This document shows positions 46,298-54,828 of a DNA stretch of 64,000 bases, in pieces (position 1 is the stretch's first letter; each line of letters opens with the position of its first letter). Below the pieces are notes generated by a model, which was given only the letters and a program-made list of their open reading frames with translations, did no database searches and was not told the origin of the DNA. Source of the DNA: Arachidicoccus terrestris (GTDB lineage: Bacteria; Bacteroidota; Bacteroidia; Chitinophagales; Chitinophagaceae). A program made the position numbers and the translations under genes. The stretch covers positions 1,240,001-1,304,000 of the forward strand of contig NZ_CP083387.1 of assembly GCF_020042345.1 (NCBI RefSeq). The letters are read 5' to 3'.

Positions 46298-46381
46298 AAT
46301 TAAAGTTATTACATGAAATTTTGTGCCGCTAAGATAACCAAAATTCAATGTCCTCCAAGACACCGCCACCTGCGTACGCAC

Positions 46382-47959
46382 CTACCAGTGCTTATGGAAA
46401 ATCTGCTGCATAACAGCACTGCTTTTATCCGAATCGTCACCTACCAGGTGCTTTTGCTCCAGCAACTCTTGCTTCAGATGCCTGATAATGCCTTGATATC
46501 TGGGATCATGATAAGCGTTGTGCAACTCCTGGGGGTCAATATCCAAGTTATAAAACTCCCAGCCAGGTATGGTAGTTTTTTTGGATGCACCGTTGATCCC
46601 CAGTGGTTGGCCATAATAAAAGACCAGTTTATATTTTTTGGTCCGTATACCGAAATGTCCCGGGTATTTAGGTGCATGTTCCCAATAACGGTAATACATA
46701 CTGGTCCTCCAATCCGGCGGCGTATTACCTTTCAGATTATCTCTAAAGCTTTTACCCTGGATAAAAGCTGGTTTTTCAATACCTGCGTAATCAGCAAACA
46801 AAGCTGCAAAATCCGTATTCAGGACAAAATCTTCCAATCTGGACCCACCTTTAATTTCTTTGGGATATACAATGACAAAAGGCATATGAAGGGCCTCTTC
46901 CATCATCACGCGCTTATCGAAAAAGCCATGTTCACCCAGAAAATAACCCTGATCCGAAGTATAGATAATAATCGTATTCCTGGATAATCCTTTTTGATCT
47001 AGATAGTCCAACAGCCTGCCCAGGTTCTCATCATTGGCGGCTCCGCAACGCAGGTAGTCTTTGATAAACTTTTCATAGGTCTTGATTCTCGCCTCAACGC
47101 TATCCAGGCCATCCAGACTGAAGGGCATCCCGGGGTACGTTGTCCAATAATGAGCGGGATCTTTCTGGTAGGTCATCCATCTGCCTGCCAGGTCACTAAG
47201 CGGCTGACCGTCAAACACTCTGCCGGTGGTCTGTTTTCCATAGTCAAACAGCGATGGCGGATAAGGGATATCGACATCCTTATATAAATCTTTCAGGCGG
47301 TCCGGATACTCCCAGGGTTCATGCGTCCCTTTAAAATGCACCATCGCAAAAAAAGGTTTATCCGGATCAATATTGCTTAACCAGTCCAACGCAAAATCCG
47401 TCACCAGGTCGGTATTATATCCCTTGTATTTTTTCCCGGTAACGCCCTGACCATCATCTTTCCAATTGTCTTCGGATTTGAATACCGGATCAAAATAAAT
47501 ACCCTGGCCATTCATGACCATAAAATGGTCAAAGCCCGAAGGGCGCTTTTTGAGTCCCCATTTTCCGAAAATAGCTGTTTGATAGCCCGCTTTATGTAAT
47601 TCTTTTGCAATATTGTCACGGGCCGGGTTCAGAGCGTCATCCAGCGCATATACGCCATTTTTATGACTGTATTGCCCTGTAAGGATGGTCGCACGACTAG
47701 GCGTACACAGAGAGTTGACGTCAAAACAATTGTCCAGGACAGCACCCCGGCTGGCCATTCTTTTAATATTGGTATTCTGTACATATTTCCCGAGAATGCC
47801 CCCATAGATGCCCCAGGCCTGACTGGTATGGTCATCAGCCATGACAAAGAGAATATTGGGTCTTGAATCTGCTGACTGGGCATGGCTGAGTAAAGGCCAG
47901 CATAGATTCAGCATGGTGACCAATAGTAACTTTACGTTCAATCGTATTCGTGGGGTCAT
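46382..47959 (-). CDS. Secreted sulfatase, N-sulfoglucosamine sulfohydrolase-like
   Basis: A 525-residue type I sulfatase with a signal peptide. The formylglycine site is C85 in NSLCTPSRATILTGQYSH. The metal-binding start FVMADDHTSQAWGIYGG and YTSDQGYFLGEHGFFDK are typical of the choline-sulfatase/heparan-sulfatase-like group. The C-terminal part has YYRYWEHAPKYPGHFGIRT, close to DUF4976-bearing enzymes. It may remove sulfate from host or algal glycans. It is upstream of the S9 peptidase on the same strand, 84 bases away, so the two could be one unit. Confidence 0.9.
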   Translation of the reverse strand: MTPRIRLNVKLLLVTMLNLCWPLLSHAQSADSRPNILFVMADDHTSQAWGIYGGILGKYVQNTNIKRMASRGAVLDNCFDVNSLCTPSRATILTGQYSHKNGVYALDDALNPARDNIAKELHKAGYQTAIFGKWGLKKRPSGFDHFMVMNGQGIYFDPVFKSEDNWKDDGQGVTGKKYKGYNTDLVTDFALDWLSNIDPDKPFFAMVHFKGTHEPWEYPDRLKDLYKDVDIPYPPSLFDYGKQTTGRVFDGQPLSDLAGRWMTYQKDPAHYWTTYPGMPFSLDGLDSVEARIKTYEKFIKDYLRCGAANDENLGRLLDYLDQKGLSRNTIIIYTSDQGYFLGEHGFFDKRVMMEEALHMPFVIVYPKEIKGGSRLEDFVLNTDFAALFADYAGIEKPAFIQGKSFRDNLKGNTPPDWRTSMYYRYWEHAPKYPGHFGIRTKKYKLVFYYGQPLGINGASKKTTIPGWEFYNLDIDPQELHNAYHDPRYQGIIRHLKQELLEQKHLVGDDSDKSSAVMQQIFHKHW

Positions 47960-48128
47960 TGTTTACCTTTTGCAGTCAAATTTATGTTATTTCGATGGAA
48001 CTACTTCCACTCAAACTGTTCAATATATCAACAGCAGGCGGTTTATAATTTCACAATTTTCCCCTATATTTACGGATGCCAGAGACGCAGGTTCATACGG
48101 ACTTTGCGACTAAACCTATAATATTAAA

Positions 48129-49241
48129 ATGATTATGCCATTCATGGAAACAGGGAACTCCAATTGTGTCAATATCCAATTTTCAACCGGCAAGCAGTCG
48201 TTCAAGTTCAGTTTTGTATTCAATAATGGCCGGGGTAGCTACGCAACTGAAGCAGAACTTGCACTGGGATTACTGCCCTCCATGCTGCATAGGCAATCCA
48301 TAGACATGTCAGGCAAATTGGTGGACGGCTTATTTTTAAATGCCCTGACAGACATACAGCATATCTTTCACCATTGGGATAAAGACTATAAGATCATAAA
48401 AATCAACAATGCCAAAACCATCGACCCGGGCCATGACCCGCACGCAGTGCCTAAAAAACGGGTGGGTATGTTTTTCAGCGGCGGCGTTGACTCCTTTTAT
48501 ACTTTACTAAAACATAAAGCAGAAATTACTGACATAATATTTGTTCACGGTATGGATATTCCGTTGAACAAAACAAGACTGAGATCCAAGACAGTTGAAG
48601 CCCTTAAGTCTGTTGCGAGCGCCTTTCACATTAATTTAATAGAAGTAGAGTCGAATATAAGGGAACAGCTGGACCCATATGCGGACTGGGGCCTTATGCT
48701 CCATGGAGTAGCCATGACAAGTGTCGGCCTTTTGCTACAGGACGATTTCTCAAAGATCTACATTTCCTCCTCCCGGGAATATTCGAATCTGTTCCCCTTA
48801 GCCAGCCATCCGATGCTGGACCATTTATGGAGCACCAACAGGATTCGATTTATTCATGATGGTGCAGAGGCTACCCGAATAGAAAAAGTACGACTTGTTT
48901 CCACATCAACAATTGCCCTGCAACACCTGAGAGTTTGCTGGAAAAACACGGATGGGGCCTATAACTGTTCCAAATGTGAGAAATGCCTCAGAACAATGAT
49001 CAGCCTCTATAGCTTTGACAAGCTTGAACAATGCCCGACATTTACAGAGCCTTTAAACGCCAAAAGGGTCGCCGGCATGAAATTAAAGGGTGCAAAGAAA
49101 AGGAGCTTTGCCAGAGAGAACCTTGCCAGCTTACAGCAGATGAAAAACAGCAGCAAACTCCAACATGCACTTCAAAGCGCATTAAGGCGGGCCATAACAA
49201 TAAGCCTGTTCAAAAAATTCATTAAAAAATCTTATCACTAG
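48129..49241 (+). CDS. PP-loop ATPase (adenine nucleotide alpha-hydrolase-like) with C-terminal zinc-ribbon-like motif
   Basis: A 370-residue cytoplasmic protein. An N-terminal part of about 110 residues has no recognised domain. It is followed by a PP-loop motif FFSGGVDSFYTLL, which binds ATP and activates a substrate as an adenylate. The C-terminal part has CWKNTDGAYNCSKCEKCLRT, a Cys cluster resembling the zinc site of QueC-like enzymes. It is not QueC itself: it is too long and the rest differs. Its place next to a glycosyltransferase suggests adenylation or thiolation/amidation of a sugar or carboxyl group in a surface glycan. No function can be assigned with confidence. Confidence 0.75.
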   Translation: MIMPFMETGNSNCVNIQFSTGKQSFKFSFVFNNGRGSYATEAELALGLLPSMLHRQSIDMSGKLVDGLFLNALTDIQHIFHHWDKDYKIIKINNAKTIDPGHDPHAVPKKRVGMFFSGGVDSFYTLLKHKAEITDIIFVHGMDIPLNKTRLRSKTVEALKSVASAFHINLIEVESNIREQLDPYADWGLMLHGVAMTSVGLLLQDDFSKIYISSSREYSNLFPLASHPMLDHLWSTNRIRFIHDGAEATRIEKVRLVSTSTIALQHLRVCWKNTDGAYNCSKCEKCLRTMISLYSFDKLEQCPTFTEPLNAKRVAGMKLKGAKKRSFARENLASLQQMKNSSKLQHALQSALRRAITISLFKKFIKKSYH

Positions 49242-49402
49242 TATTTTGCCTGGCGCCATTTTGGCTTAGCTTATGACAGGCTCAGGGATCGCCGGCAGCC
49301 GGCTGACATCTACATAAATTTATGATTATCAGAAGCGTACAATCAAACATATCCTGCAATTCAAAGTGGCATATAATCTGCAATAACAAATCCGGCAATT
49401 AA

Positions 49403-49434
49403 GTTGCGAAGATAAAAACCTTCCAATATATTTG
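49403..49434 (+). promoter_or_regulatory. Promoter of the first GT2 gene
   Basis: GTTG (49403-49406) is followed after 20 bases by TATATTTG (49427-49434), a good Bacteroidota -33/-7 pair. It lies 24 bases before the start codon of the glycosyltransferase. Confidence 0.6.
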
Positions 49435-49457
49435 CTTTATTATTTATATTACATTTT

Positions 49458-50261
49458 ATGTCCGCCTGCAGTTTGGTTATTTCAACATATAATTGGCCTT
49501 CAGCTTTAAACTTATGCTTGCAAAGCCTTTTACAATTATCTCCGTTACCGGATGAGGTCATTATCGCTGATGATGGTTCCGGCCAGGGGACCCGGGAATT
49601 AATTGCAAAATATACGGCAATGTGCCCTGTACCAATAATACATGTATGGCACGAAGATGACGGGTTTAGACTATCAAAAATCAGAAACCGCGCTATCGCC
49701 CTGGCCAAAGGTGACTATATCGTACAAATCGATGGAGATGTGATTATGGAGCCTCATTTTATCCAGGATCATCTGAGACTCAGCAAAAAAAATCATTTTG
49801 TCATTGGCAGCCGTGGTTCTTTAAACCGGAAATTCTCAGAGTCTATCTTAGTTTCTCAGAAAATCCCCCCGATCAACTTGCTCAGAAAAAACTCGACAGG
49901 CGTCATGAACACTTATAGGAATGAGTTTTTATCTAACTTCCTGTCCCATAGGTACAAGGTCAAAGGCAAATACAAATTCTATTCAAAAGGCTGCAATATG
50001 GCATTTTGGAGAAAAGATTTCCTTGAAGTGAATGGTTATAACGAAACAATGGTTGGTTGGGGTCGAGAGGACGAAGAACTTGTCAGCCGTCTGTTCATTT
50101 TGGGCAGACACAAGCAGTTTCTGAAAATGGGCGGTGTCGTCTTTCATATTTGGCATAAAAAAGCCGCCCACCAAAATGAGCCGGCCAATCTGGAAATCCT
50201 TTATGCAACGAGATCATCTTCCAATTATAGATGCGCGCTCGGAGTGGATCAGTATATCTGA
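49458..50261 (+). CDS. Glycosyltransferase family 2 with galactosyltransferase-like C-terminal domain
   Basis: A 267-residue GT-A glycosyltransferase. The nucleotide-sugar fold is seen in SLVISTYNWPSALNLCL and EVIIADDGSGQGTRE. The DxD-type motif is in VQIDGDVIMEP. The C-terminal part has KGCNMAFWRKDFLEVNGYN and the acidic WGREDEELVSRL of the Glyco_transf_7C/chondroitin-polymerase-like domain. The catalytic residues expected for the family are in place. It has its own promoter and is divergent from the pyruvyltransferase gene. Confidence 0.9.
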   Translation: MSACSLVISTYNWPSALNLCLQSLLQLSPLPDEVIIADDGSGQGTRELIAKYTAMCPVPIIHVWHEDDGFRLSKIRNRAIALAKGDYIVQIDGDVIMEPHFIQDHLRLSKKNHFVIGSRGSLNRKFSESILVSQKIPPINLLRKNSTGVMNTYRNEFLSNFLSHRYKVKGKYKFYSKGCNMAFWRKDFLEVNGYNETMVGWGREDEELVSRLFILGRHKQFLKMGGVVFHIWHKKAAHQNEPANLEILYATRSSSNYRCALGVDQYI

Positions 50262-50292
50262 CGATCTCAAAAATGAAGATTGTCCAATGCCT

Positions 50293-51336
50293 CTATCCTA
50301 TTAAATAACAATCTTCAAAATCCTTCAGCCAGCAATTAAAGAATTCGCTGTTTTTCCCATACGAATTGTCTATAACATAAATGGTTTTGCCCAGTAAGAT
50401 TGACAAAATAGCCCCGTGCAATCTCGTTGAATAAATAGCATCATACTGATTAATAAATTGGCAGCCCTTTTCCAGTTGCCGGCGGCTCTCGAATAAGTGC
50501 AGGACGCCAAAATCAAGATCTATTCCCTTTGGTGGAAGCACAAGAAGACTGAGCCGGGTCAGATATCGGTTGGCCCTGTCGCGACGTTCCCATTTCTTTT
50601 TTTCCCGCGGGGTATACTCGATGCCGGGCCAATCCGCAATCTCAACTTGCTTTAACTGATCCGCTGAAGTCAGGTTTTGCCTCAGATCAAACTGATTTTC
50701 GGGCACCTCTTTATCGACCCTTTTCAGCAATAACACCTTACCGGTCGTTTCAATTTTAACGAACCTGTTCAGGTCCAGATAAAATGCCATGTCCGGTACC
50801 AGCAGGATGTTATTTTTATAAAAATGCTTTTTTAAAAGATCATAGGATCTATGATCCCTTGCGCAGATCGTTAAATCCGGATGGCTGTTAAAGACTTCAG
50901 CGTCCCTCAACAAATTCTCCTGATTGGCATAATATACCGTTTGGGGAAAAACGACAATGCGTTGTTGCGGCCGCTCTCGAATAATTTTAAGCCTGAAATT
51001 TTGATATACCCTCCAAAGATCGCCAAAATTGCCTCCTCCATGCATAAGTATAATACCCTTCTTAGGAATTCTCTTCAAACTGGCAAACTTCCGGTTGGCG
51101 GAAAACAGTCTTTTCGCCGGCAGGCCGCTAAGAAAACTAAGCTCACCTTCGTAGATCAGACTATCCCCGATATTATTATGATAGGGGGTATCCAATAATG
51201 AATAATCATCATCAATCAAAGGAGAAAGCGCTGCTGAAATTTTATGTTTAAGCGCCGCGATGTGCTTATTATTTGACAATTGAATCAGAGGTTTAAGTAA
51301 ATAGTAAGGATGATCAAAACGTTCAGACCGGCACAA
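50293..51336 (-). CDS. Polysaccharide pyruvyl transferase family protein
   Basis: A 347-residue protein of the polysaccharide pyruvyltransferase family. Members add a pyruvate ketal to a sugar, or act as related transferases, in capsule and exopolysaccharide synthesis. Visible signatures are HNNIGDSLIYEGELSFL at about residue 55, then IILMHGGGNFGDLW and the later SRLHG-like TRLHGAILSILLGKTI. It is on the opposite strand to both glycosyltransferase neighbours. Substrate and role in this cluster are inferred from family only. Confidence 0.85.
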   Translation of the reverse strand: MCRSERFDHPYYLLKPLIQLSNNKHIAALKHKISAALSPLIDDDYSLLDTPYHNNIGDSLIYEGELSFLSGLPAKRLFSANRKFASLKRIPKKGIILMHGGGNFGDLWRVYQNFRLKIIRERPQQRIVVFPQTVYYANQENLLRDAEVFNSHPDLTICARDHRSYDLLKKHFYKNNILLVPDMAFYLDLNRFVKIETTGKVLLLKRVDKEVPENQFDLRQNLTSADQLKQVEIADWPGIEYTPREKKKWERRDRANRYLTRLSLLVLPPKGIDLDFGVLHLFESRRQLEKGCQFINQYDAIYSTRLHGAILSILLGKTIYVIDNSYGKNSEFFNCWLKDFEDCYLIG

Positions 51337-51579
51337 AACTACTCTTTAAACCTAAATATATAAAATCCTGCTCATGAATAAATTCATAGTGTTCCCATCG
51401 GCCTCCCAGGCCCCGTAAACCCCTATATTTGAATATTTAACTATTTATATCCAAAAAAATTGTAATTTTACCGTCCTGCTCAAAAAAAGAGGGGGAACTG
51501 GAGTTTGTATTGGCAAGCTTCGAAACCAACTGGCCAGAGCATATCCGGCCTTTATTCTTTAACAGATAAGTACTTGCGG

Positions 51580-52650
51580 ATGGATTATAAATTTTTAATT
51601 TATACGTCTTACAGTTACGCCATTCCCATTGGCCGGCCGCTGGAACAGGAAATTCTGAAAAGAGGGTTTCAGGTGCGTTGGTTTACCTATATCCCCGAAA
51701 CAAAGGCCTATATACCTGAAGGCAGCCAGCTGCTGGAAACCATTCAGGAAGTGGTTGATTATGACCCGGATATCATCCTTTCTGTCACAGACTATGTTCC
51801 GGATTTTCTCTCCGGCCTCAAAGTGCAGGTTTTTCATGGGTTTAACCCCGCAAAAAGGAGTGAAGACGACCATTTTAATATCCGTGGTTTTTATGACCTG
51901 TATTGCACGCAAGGGCCTTCTACCACCGGGAGATTCCTGGAAAAACAAAAGGAAGACCCCCATTTTGAAGTCATAGAAACCGGTTGGTCTAAAATGGATC
52001 CCTTATTTACACAAGAAAATAAAAAAACCTGCTCCTTACCGGTTATCCTGATCACTTCCACCTTTAGCCACCGGCTCAGTCTGGCCCTCCGGGAGGATGT
52101 TCTTCAGGAGATTAAAAGACTGTCTGCCAAGGGTAAGTATCGGTTTATTACTGTATTGCACCCCAAACTACCACAAGACATTGTTGAAAAATGGAAAACG
52201 CTTAATGGCCCTCATTTCACCTATCTGGACACAACAGATTTAGTTCCCTTGTACAAGCAGGCCGATATTATGTTGTCAGATACGACTTCTGCCATTCAGG
52301 AGTTTATGCTGGCCGAAAAGCCAATTGTAACCTTTCGCCACCGCAAGCCAAACGCCTGTGTCATTAATGTTGAGCAGGCAAATGAACTGGAAGCAGCGCT
52401 GGATCAGGCCTTATTACGTCCGGAGGCCCAGATTGACGCTATCAGAAAAGAGGCCAATTTCAATCATCCCTACAAAGACGGCAAGAGCAGTGCAAGAGTA
52501 ATAGATGCCTGTATTGAATCTTTGCATAAGGACAAATCCCATTTAAAAAATAAATCGTTTAATATCATCCGTAAATATAAGATTCGCAAATTATTACAAT
52601 ATTACCCATTAAAAACATATCGTAAACCAGCCTATAGGCCAAAATATTAA
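51580..52650 (+). CDS. CDP-glycerol glycerophosphotransferase-like protein
   Basis: A 356-residue protein with a GT-B-type fold like the CDP-glycerol:glycerophosphate transferases that build teichoic-acid-type chains. Typical features are VQVFHGFNPAKRSEDD, the central TSTFSHRLSLAL and the C-terminal YKQADIMLSDTTSAIQEFMLAEKPIVTF. The frame opens 25 codons earlier, but MDYKFLIYTSYSY is a better start. In a Gram-negative genome it may transfer glycerol-phosphate or a similar group to a glycan. The donor is not known. Confidence 0.85.
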   Translation: MDYKFLIYTSYSYAIPIGRPLEQEILKRGFQVRWFTYIPETKAYIPEGSQLLETIQEVVDYDPDIILSVTDYVPDFLSGLKVQVFHGFNPAKRSEDDHFNIRGFYDLYCTQGPSTTGRFLEKQKEDPHFEVIETGWSKMDPLFTQENKKTCSLPVILITSTFSHRLSLALREDVLQEIKRLSAKGKYRFITVLHPKLPQDIVEKWKTLNGPHFTYLDTTDLVPLYKQADIMLSDTTSAIQEFMLAEKPIVTFRHRKPNACVINVEQANELEAALDQALLRPEAQIDAIRKEANFNHPYKDGKSSARVIDACIESLHKDKSHLKNKSFNIIRKYKIRKLLQYYPLKTYRKPAYRPKY

Positions 52651-52703
52651 GACATGGCTCACCTGCTGGAACGATAATTTCATCATTCAAAAAACCGCCA
52701 GGT

Positions 52704-53549
52704 ATGGAACTGTCCGTTATTATTAGCAGTAGCAACCACGACTCCAACTGTCTAAATAAGGTATTAACAGGATTTGCCATGCAGCGTTTTAGAGATTTTG
52801 AGATCATTATAACCGGCACGGAACCTGCTGATGAACGCTTGAGGCTCATGCAGCCGTTTCAAAAAGAGTTTAAGTCGCTCACTTATCTGGAAAATAGTAC
52901 CGAACCAAATAAGGCCACGCTTTTGAATAAAGCGATTCAGGCAAGCAAATCTGAATACCTGGTTTTTACTGAATCAAATTGTATTCCCAGAAAGGATTTT
53001 TTAGAGATCCATCACCAACGTAGAGAAGAGACCTTTTTTCTTTCCGGGGGACAATTTAAACTGGCTCCGCATATTCATCAGGGCATGCAGGAAAAACATA
53101 TACAGGAACAGATTTGTTTTGAGTGCAGTTGGCTCCGGCGACAGGGGCTTAAGTTTTCCCTTAAAAACCAACAGCTTTCCCGAAACAGGATAAAAGCAAA
53201 TATTATGAATGCCCTTTTGCCGGGTAAAGCATCATGGAATCGCCATAATGTGTCCTGTTGGAAAAAAGATCTGTTAGATATCAACGGGTTTGATGAACAT
53301 ATCGCGCAGATAGACCAGGCACGTGATCTCTGTCAGCGGCTTCACAATAACGATATACGGGGAATTAAAGTGCATTTTAATGCCATTTGCCTTCACCTCA
53401 ACCGGCAAGCAGCAGAGAAACAAATGCACTCATCACTCCGGCCTACAGCGCTGAAGCCTATCCGGTCCGGGAATCCCGTCTGGACACAATACGGCATATA
53501 TAAAGGCCGTACGGTCCCGGTACCTTACACTGAAGTAGACAAGGGATGA
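52704..53549 (+). CDS. GT2-like glycosyltransferase with altered catalytic motif
   Basis: A 281-residue GT-A-fold protein. The N-terminal region (ELSVIISSSNHDSNCLNKVL) and the C-terminal WKKDLLDINGFDEHI fit GT2 enzymes. However, the metal-binding DxD segment reads VFTESNCIPR, and the acidic pair of the first GT2 in this cluster (WGREDEE) is replaced by QIDQARDLCQ. So the usual metal and catalytic residues are absent. It may be inactive, a pseudoenzyme partner, or use an unusual mechanism. It lies 53 bases after the CDP-glycerol transferase-like gene and is likely co-transcribed. Confidence 0.75.
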   Translation: MELSVIISSSNHDSNCLNKVLTGFAMQRFRDFEIIITGTEPADERLRLMQPFQKEFKSLTYLENSTEPNKATLLNKAIQASKSEYLVFTESNCIPRKDFLEIHHQRREETFFLSGGQFKLAPHIHQGMQEKHIQEQICFECSWLRRQGLKFSLKNQQLSRNRIKANIMNALLPGKASWNRHNVSCWKKDLLDINGFDEHIAQIDQARDLCQRLHNNDIRGIKVHFNAICLHLNRQAAEKQMHSSLRPTALKPIRSGNPVWTQYGIYKGRTVPVPYTEVDKG

Positions 53550-53561
53550 TTAAAACCTTTT

Positions 53562-54650
53562 TTACAAGGCATTCTTTCTTTTGGCCATTTTAAGCACAGA
53601 CCGCATGGAAGGCATTAGCATTTGCTTTAGGTGAATTTTGAGAATCTTACCCATTGTTTTAGCTTTGATAAAGCGAAAATTATGATAATGATTGCCCAGC
53701 TCAAATTTGAGTTGTTCGATTTTCTCAGGCGAAGAAAGTTCCTCCGGCAACATTGTATCCATTAATTCCCTGACCCGGTACCTTTCCGTCGCGATTCTAT
53801 AGGCCATACGAGAGCGCTCTTCTGCCTGATATTGTTTAATAGATTCACTGTCCAGATGTTTGACCACTTCTTTCACCACGGGATAGTTTTCTTTTGCAAA
53901 CTGCGGCATATAAAGGCGCATCCTTCCCTCATAGCACTGCTGGTCGAAGTCTATCGCCCGGATATTATACTGAGTGCCTTCTATATCTGGAGTGATATCC
54001 ACCACAAAGTTATAGGAACGCATATCCCCTAACAGCCGGATAAAACAAGATTCATTAAACTTGACAAACGTCTTCAACAAGCGCACCTTATTGGTCTCTG
54101 GGCTATTGAGATAGTCCCGTATAAAAATATCACCCGGAATACCCGCAATATGCTCTTCGATCAGGGTCTGACGATAGGTAAAAAAAGTCACCCTCGATGT
54201 GGACAACAGATGCTCCCACTCTAAACCATAAACCCGGTTCGCATCCGCCTTTTTGATATAAAAATGATCATAATTGCCGTTATTGACATTCACTATCCGG
54301 ATCCTAAAGGGCTGGCTATTGCCAAAACTGCAAAAATCAATCCTTTCCACATTTAAGTTGGCAGCAAAACTATAATCTCCTTCGGTTTTTAGGATTGCAT
54401 ACACTTTTAACAGCCCCTCTTTCAGAAATTCCCATTCCCGCATATCATAGCTCACCTGTTCCCAGGCGGTCTCCTCTCCTGCCTCATTGATCAGCGGACG
54501 GGCATAGGTAAAATGCAGCAGATCCTGATACTGGACCGGCAGATTGATCTCGCGTCCGTAATTTCTCAGATAGACGCGTAACGGTTCACTTACAGGATAA
54601 ATAGGTTTTTTCCTGGAAGGAGGTGCGGCTTTCTGGGGTTCATATTTCAT
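53562..54650 (-). CDS. Uncharacterised protein with kinase-like fold motifs
   Basis: A protein of about 362 residues without a firm family. Motifs of a lipopolysaccharide-kinase or HipA-like fold are visible around two thirds of the way along: LGDMRSYNFVVDI, resembling the catalytic loop with GDxxxxN, followed by AIDFDQQCYEGR, resembling the DFG metal site. The rest is hydrophilic with no membrane segment. A longer frame starts at 54731, but the Met at 54650 was preferred. It closes the glycan cluster and could phosphorylate a sugar or lipid. This is only inferred. Confidence 0.6.
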   Translation of the reverse strand: MKYEPQKAAPPSRKKPIYPVSEPLRVYLRNYGREINLPVQYQDLLHFTYARPLINEAGEETAWEQVSYDMREWEFLKEGLLKVYAILKTEGDYSFAANLNVERIDFCSFGNSQPFRIRIVNVNNGNYDHFYIKKADANRVYGLEWEHLLSTSRVTFFTYRQTLIEEHIAGIPGDIFIRDYLNSPETNKVRLLKTFVKFNESCFIRLLGDMRSYNFVVDITPDIEGTQYNIRAIDFDQQCYEGRMRLYMPQFAKENYPVVKEVVKHLDSESIKQYQAEERSRMAYRIATERYRVRELMDTMLPEELSSPEKIEQLKFELGNHYHNFRFIKAKTMGKILKIHLKQMLMPSMRSVLKMAKRKNAL

Positions 54651-54828
54651 GATAAACAGGTCAACAGTCTTAACAAAATCCTTGCTCGCATAAAAGTACA
54701 ATATAATTCCCAGAGCGTTCTTTCTGATCAATATGCTAGGAAGTCGGGATTACGGCCAGCCTGCACCATTTATCCTACTACTGACAGCCAGGCAATGAAG
54801 CAATAAATACTCGCTGAACCGGTTAAAA

